A stretch of 34,825 nt of DNA, from the NCBI GenBank assembly GCA_035937595.1, contig DASZHS010000040.1:1-34825 (forward strand), read 5' to 3'. This document shows, in pieces, positions 31,208 through 34,825 of the stretch. Numbering within the stretch: the first letter of the stretch is position 1; every line of letters begins with the position of its first letter. Source of the stretch: Palsa-459 sp035937595 (GTDB taxonomy: Bacteria; Actinomycetota; Acidimicrobiia; Acidimicrobiales; RAAP-2). Made by a program: the position numbers and the translations under genes. The notes beneath the pieces were generated by a model, which made no database searches, was not told the DNA's origin, and saw nothing but the letters and a program-made list of their open reading frames with translations.

Positions 31208-32736
31208 ACCCGGCCGGCGCCGCCGCGGTCGCCGCCGTCCTCGCGGCGGGGACCACCGCGCAGTGGCTGCGGTGGCTGCGCGTCGCCCAGCGCGAGCACT
31301 ACCTCCCGGGATCGGTGACCCGGTTCGCCCTGCGGTGGTGGACGTCGTCGTCGGGCTCGCTCGCCCTCGGCGCCCTCGGCACCGCCGCCGCACTGGGCGC
31401 GCTCGCGGTCTGGCCGCTCGCCGCGATCACCGGGGTGGCCGGCCTCGTCGGACCGCTCGGGCTCTCGATCCGCGGGCGGACGAGCACGCTCGCGTGGACC
31501 CGCCGGCTGCGGACGCTCGCGGTGGTCTCCGCGGGGGCGCTCGTCGCCATCGGGGTCGGGGCGGCGTTCACGTCGGCGCCCCTGGCCGTCGCGGCCGGCA
31601 TCGTCGTGGTCTGCGACCTCGTCGTGGACGCGGCCGTCTTCGTGCTCGCGCCCGTCGAGGACCGCCTGGCGCTCAAGTGGGTCCGACGCGCCAAGCGACG
31701 GCTCGTCCAGGTCGGCCCCGCGGTCGTCGCGATCACCGGCAGCTACGGCAAGACCTCGACCAAGCACCACCTGGCCGAGCTGCTCTCGGGCTCGACCAGC
31801 GTCGTGCCGACGCCGCGGAGCTTCAACAACCGGGCGGGGCTCGCCATCGCGATCAACGACCACCTCGTCGACGGGACGAAGGTCCTCATCGCCGAGATGG
31901 GCACCTACGGCCGCGGTGAGATCCGGTCGATGTGCGCGTGGTGCCAGCCCGACGTCGCCGTGCTCACTGCGATCGGGCCGGTGCACCTCGAGCGGTTCGG
32001 GACGATCGAGCACATCCTCGAGGCGAAGGCCGAGATCGCCGAGCACGCCCGCGTGGTCGTGTGCAACGTGGACGACGAGCGCCTCGACGCGCTCGCGAAG
32101 CAGCTCGGTGACCAGGGCCGCGAGGTCCTGCGTGCCGCGTCGGTGCGCGCCGACGTGGACGTCCAGGTCGAGGCGGTCGCCGAGCGCTGGCGCGTCGTCG
32201 TGCGCGGGCGCGAGCTCGTTGTCACGAGCCCGATCCCCGGCGTCCAGCCGACGAACCTCGCGTGCGCGCTCGCCGCGGCCCTCGCGCTCGGCGCCGAACC
32301 CGGCGACCTCGTCACACGCATCGAGCGGATCGCCCCGGTCCCGAACCGCCTCACCGTCGCGAGCGCGCCGTCGGGCGTGCTCGTCGTCGACGACACCTAC
32401 AACGCGAACCCGGCGGGCGCCAGCGCGGCGCTCGAGCTGCTCGCCAGCCTGCCCGTCGACGGCCGCCGGGTCGTCGTCACCCCCGGCATGGTCGAGCTCG
32501 GCACGCGCCAGCGCACGGAGAACGAGGCGTTCGCCGGCGCGGCCGCGCGCATCGCCGCCGCCCTCGTCGTCGTCGGGCGCACGAACGTGGCCGCGCTGCG
32601 CTCCGGCGCGACGCACGGCGGTGCCGAGGTGGTGCGGGTGGCCACCCGCGAACGGGCCGTCGAGTGGGTGCGCGGGACGCTCGAGCACGGCGACGCCGTC
32701 CTCTACGAGAACGACCTGCCCGACCACTACCCTTAG
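31204..32736 (+). CDS. murF: Membrane-anchored MurF homologue, probable CTG start
   Basis: A Mur ligase of the MurF type, which joins D-Ala-D-Ala to the UDP-MurNAc-tripeptide during peptidoglycan synthesis. The ATP loop is ITGSYGKTSTKHHL (177-190), then PTPRSFNNRAGLAIAIN, EMGTYGRGEI, AIGPVHLERFGTIEHILEAKAEI and the MurF-like VVDDTYNANPAGASAAL near 397-413. Unusually, about 170 residues precede the ligase core, with four or five hydrophobic segments (near 5-20, 50-87 and 103-148). The first ATG/GTG/TTG of the frame is GTG 31315, yet coding-like sequence (TAQWLRWLRVAQREHYLPGSV) extends upstream. The only plausible start is CTG 31204, overlapping the hydrolase stop as CTGA. If GTG 31315 is used, the product is 473 residues. 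Followed 93 bp later by ddl. Confidence 0.85.
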   Translation: MNPAGAAAVAAVLAAGTTAQWLRWLRVAQREHYLPGSVTRFALRWWTSSSGSLALGALGTAAALGALAVWPLAAITGVAGLVGPLGLSIRGRTSTLAWTRRLRTLAVVSAGALVAIGVGAAFTSAPLAVAAGIVVVCDLVVDAAVFVLAPVEDRLALKWVRRAKRRLVQVGPAVVAITGSYGKTSTKHHLAELLSGSTSVVPTPRSFNNRAGLAIAINDHLVDGTKVLIAEMGTYGRGEIRSMCAWCQPDVAVLTAIGPVHLERFGTIEHILEAKAEIAEHARVVVCNVDDERLDALAKQLGDQGREVLRAASVRADVDVQVEAVAERWRVVVRGRELVVTSPIPGVQPTNLACALAAALALGAEPGDLVTRIERIAPVPNRLTVASAPSGVLVVDDTYNANPAGASAALELLASLPVDGRRVVVTPGMVELGTRQRTENEAFAGAAARIAAALVVVGRTNVAALRSGATHGGAEVVRVATRERAVEWVRGTLEHGDAVLYENDLPDHYP

Positions 32737-32829
32737 GCGGCCGCCGACGCAGCGCGGTGCGAGGTCGACGGGGCCGCCCGACGGCGCTCGGGCCCCGACG
32801 TGACCGGAGACCCGGCGAGGAGACGTGAC

Positions 32830-33936
32830 GTGGGCCAGGTGGCGGTGCTGTTCGGCGGACCGGCCCCCGAGCACGACGTCAGCATCCTCACGGGCCTGCA
32901 GGCGGCGCGCGAGCTCGTCGCCGCGCACCGCGACGTCCTCGCCATCTACTGGACCCGCGCCGGCGCCTTCGTGGGGGTCGATCCGTCGCTCGAGGCCGCC
33001 GCGTTCCTCGACGGGCCACCGCCGCGCGCCGAGCCGCTGACCCTGGCCCTCGGCCCCGACGGCGGGTTCGCGGCCGTGGGGCGCCTCGGGCGACCGCGCC
33101 GCCTCGACCTCGACTGCGTCGTGCTGTGCACCCATGGGGGACCCGGCGAGGACGGCACCCTCCAGGGCGCGCTCGACCTCGCCGGGGTCCGCCACGCCGG
33201 CCCCACCGTCCACGGTGCGGCCCTCGGCATGGACAAGCTCGCCTTCGCCGCCCTGATGGCGGCCGAGGGCGTGCCCGCCCTGCCGAGGATCGCGCTCACC
33301 GAGGCGACCGCCGCGCTCTCCTTCCCCGGCCCCTACATCGTCAAGCCCCGCTTCGGCGGGTCGTCGATCGGTATCGACGTGGTCGGCGACCTCGAGACGG
33401 CCAGGGCGCGGCTTCGGGCGAACCCCCACCTCGCCGACGGCGCCGTCATCGAGCCGTTCCGCGACGACCTGCACGACCTGCAGGTCGCGGTGCGCACGCA
33501 CCCGTCCCTCGAGCTCTCCGCCATCGAGCGACCGCTGCGCCGGACGAGCGCTGCGGAGATCCTCGACTACACGGACAAGTACGTGGCGGGCGAGGGGATG
33601 GCGGCCGCGCCGCGGGAGCTCCCGGCGGCGCTCAGCATCGCGGCCGCGGACCGCGTCCGGTCGACGGCGACGTTGATCGCGCGCGCGTGCCTCGTCCGGG
33701 GGATCGCGCGCATCGACTTCCTCGAGGGCGGCGACGAGCTGTTCGCGAACGAGGTGAACACGATCCCCGGCTCGCTGTCGCGCTACCTGTTCGTGGACCC
33801 GCCGCGCAGCTTCTTGACGCTGCTCGACGACCTGATCGACGAGGCGACGGCCGAGCCGTCGCACCGCTACACGACGGCGGGCGCGGACGGCACCGTGCTG
33901 CGGGCCGCGGGGACCATCGCGGCCAAGCTCGCCTGA
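32830..33936 (+). CDS. ddl: D-alanine--D-alanine ligase
   Basis: Ddl makes the D-Ala-D-Ala dipeptide that MurF adds to the peptidoglycan precursor, using ATP-grasp chemistry. The 368-residue protein has VAVLFGGPAPEHDVSI with the N-terminal catalytic Glu, THGGPGEDGTLQGALDLAGV, the ATP-grasp loop VKPRFGGSSIGI and NEVNTIPGSLSRYLF with metal-binding Glu and Asn. The C-terminal end is shorter than in E. coli DdlB and lacks its usual aromatic tail. GTG 32830 is decided by GAGGAG (32817-32822) seven bases upstream; an in-frame GTG at 32800 has none. Its product feeds the reaction of the gene just upstream. In mycobacteria ddl sits beside gpsA; here it is 28 kb away. The last 70 bp overlap the convergent regulator gene. 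Confidence 0.93.
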   Translation: MGQVAVLFGGPAPEHDVSILTGLQAARELVAAHRDVLAIYWTRAGAFVGVDPSLEAAAFLDGPPPRAEPLTLALGPDGGFAAVGRLGRPRRLDLDCVVLCTHGGPGEDGTLQGALDLAGVRHAGPTVHGAALGMDKLAFAALMAAEGVPALPRIALTEATAALSFPGPYIVKPRFGGSSIGIDVVGDLETARARLRANPHLADGAVIEPFRDDLHDLQVAVRTHPSLELSAIERPLRRTSAAEILDYTDKYVAGEGMAAAPRELPAALSIAAADRVRSTATLIARACLVRGIARIDFLEGGDELFANEVNTIPGSLSRYLFVDPPRSFLTLLDDLIDEATAEPSHRYTTAGADGTVLRAAGTIAAKLA

Positions 33937-34825
33937 CGAGCGGCGACCACGCGCATCGCGGCGTCGGCGAGCCGCTCGGCGTGCGGGTCGACGAGCGACG
34001 CGCGGTCGACGGCGAAGGCGGCGAGCTCGACGAGCCCGTGCGCGAGGGCGACGTCGACCAGCTCGCACGCCGCGTCCTCGCAGGCGGCCTGGAGCCGCGC
34101 GACGTGGCCCTCGGCGAGGAACCAGTCGTAGCCCTCGAGCACGGTCGCGAAGGGCTCCGCCTCGATGAGCTCGAGCGCGCCGCGCAGCCACGCCATCTTG
34201 GCCTCGGGCTCGTCGCATCGGCCCGCCTGGGCGACCCTCGCCTCGAGCACCGCGACGTCGCAGCGGACGTCGGCGGCGACGGCGTAGTGGCCCGCGCGCC
34301 CCGCGGCCGGGAGCCGGGGGCCGAACGGCCCGTCCCCGAGGGAGCGCCGAAGGCACGACGCGACGTTGAAGAGGGTCTTCGCGGCCGCGTCGACCGACGG
34401 CGTGCCGAGCACGCGCACCCGGAGACGCTCGCCGGTCACCGGCTGCCCGGCGCGCAGCGCGAGGTAGGCGAGGAGCTCGACGGCGCGGCGCTCGCGGTTG
34501 GGCTCGAGCGGCGCGGTGAGCCCGTCGACCCGCGGGATCTCGGTGAGCAGCCGCACGACGACGCCCCCGTCGTCGAGTCGGCCACCTTCGGCGGTGACGA
34601 CGTGCGGCGCCGGGAGCGCGCGGTCGCGGTGCCCGTCGAGCAGCGCCCGCACGCTCGTCGCGAGCGAGGATCGAGCAAGGACGCGACCGTCGAAGAGCCG
34701 GACCTCGGTGTCGGTGACCTCCGCGAGCGGCACCGCACCGTCCTCGGTCACGGCGACGCAGCGCCCGAGCAGCGACGGGGGGCTCGCGTCGAGCTCGCCC
34801 TCACACACCACGACGTCGTCGTCCT
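33867..34825 (-). CDS. BTAD/SARP-like transcriptional regulator, 5' end beyond the window
   Basis: The C-terminal part of a protein whose frame remains open at the window edge. Residues near RRAVELLAYLALRAGQPVTGERLRVRVLG ... AKTLFNVASCLRRSLG form an OmpR/SARP-like winged helix. The segment CDVAVLEARVAQAG ... ALELIEAEPFATVLEGYDWFLAEGHVARLQAACEDAACELVDVAL is a bacterial transcriptional activator domain (alpha-helical, TPR-like). Here the winged helix and BTAD are at the C-terminus after at least 100 residues of other sequence, as in large actinobacterial regulators. The 3' end overlaps ddl by 70 bp in antisense. Its target genes cannot be seen. The true start is outside the window. Confidence 0.78.
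   Translation of the reverse strand, partial: DDDVVVCEGELDASPPSLLGRCVAVTEDGAVPLAEVTDTEVRLFDGRVLARSSLATSVRALLDGHRDRALPAPHVVTAEGGRLDDGGVVVRLLTEIPRVDGLTAPLEPNRERRAVELLAYLALRAGQPVTGERLRVRVLGTPSVDAAAKTLFNVASCLRRSLGDGPFGPRLPAAGRAGHYAVAADVRCDVAVLEARVAQAGRCDEPEAKMAWLRGALELIEAEPFATVLEGYDWFLAEGHVARLQAACEDAACELVDVALAHGLVELAAFAVDRASLVDPHAERLADAAMRVVAARQASLAAMVPAARSTVPSAPAVV

Noticed and set aside
30994..34356. Long reverse-strand open frame opposite the hydrolase, murF and ddl
   Set aside because: Arg/Gly/Asp-rich antisense shadow of three motif-rich plus-strand genes; an effect of high GC content.

Overview
This is high-GC chromosomal DNA from an actinobacterium (Actinomycetota), and an Acidimicrobiia-like lineage is my best guess. 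Four things point this way: a Mycobacterium-type multifunctional 2-oxoglutarate enzyme (Kgd), the coenzyme F420 enzyme CofC beside gpsA, a Lys/Arg-rich histone-like protein, and many genes that start directly downstream of a TANNNT -10 box, as leaderless actinobacterial mRNAs do. All functions are read from motifs and remembered family features; no search was run.

Layout. 1-2.5 kb: a small MobF-relaxase-like protein and a VirD4/TraG-like ATPase face each other, and both end inside one perfect 24-bp palindrome. 2.8-4.9 kb: a stand-alone histone-tail protein, cofC and gpsA, in an order that resembles the mycobacterial hupB-...-fbiD-gpsA neighbourhood. 4.9-8.5 kb: a GH38 alpha-mannosidase and, divergent from it, RNase HII. 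8.6-17.4 kb: an oligopeptide-type ABC system. It consists of a separately transcribed, apparently strongly expressed substrate-binding protein and a reverse-strand operon of fused DppD-DppF ATPase, OppB and OppC. A methyltransferase and about 1.3 kb of gene-poor DNA lie between them.

17.6-22.3 kb: kgd, translationally coupled by a GTGA overlap to a NYN/Zc3h12a-like RNase with a histone-like linker and a C-terminal S1-like region. 22.4-25.8 kb: fabZ (with a possible 14-codon leader ORF) coupled to xthA, then a second substrate-binding protein related to the first. 25.8-28.8 kb: an FAD-linked 2-hydroxyacid dehydrogenase (GlcD-like) coupled to a ThDP enzyme, a plausible 2-hydroxyacid to 2-oxoacid to C-C cleavage/ligation unit. 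28.8-31.2 kb: a short UvrD-like helicase divergent from an alpha/beta hydrolase. 31.2-33.9 kb: a membrane-anchored MurF homologue that appears to start at CTG in a CTGA overlap, then D-Ala-D-Ala ligase. The window ends in a BTAD/SARP-like regulator cut by the edge.

The items most worth a second look are the palindrome shared by the convergent mobilisation-like pair, the Kgd-coupled RNase with a histone-like middle, the HU-less histone tail in a hupB-like neighbourhood, the CTG-started membrane MurF, and the uniform leaderless promoter grammar.
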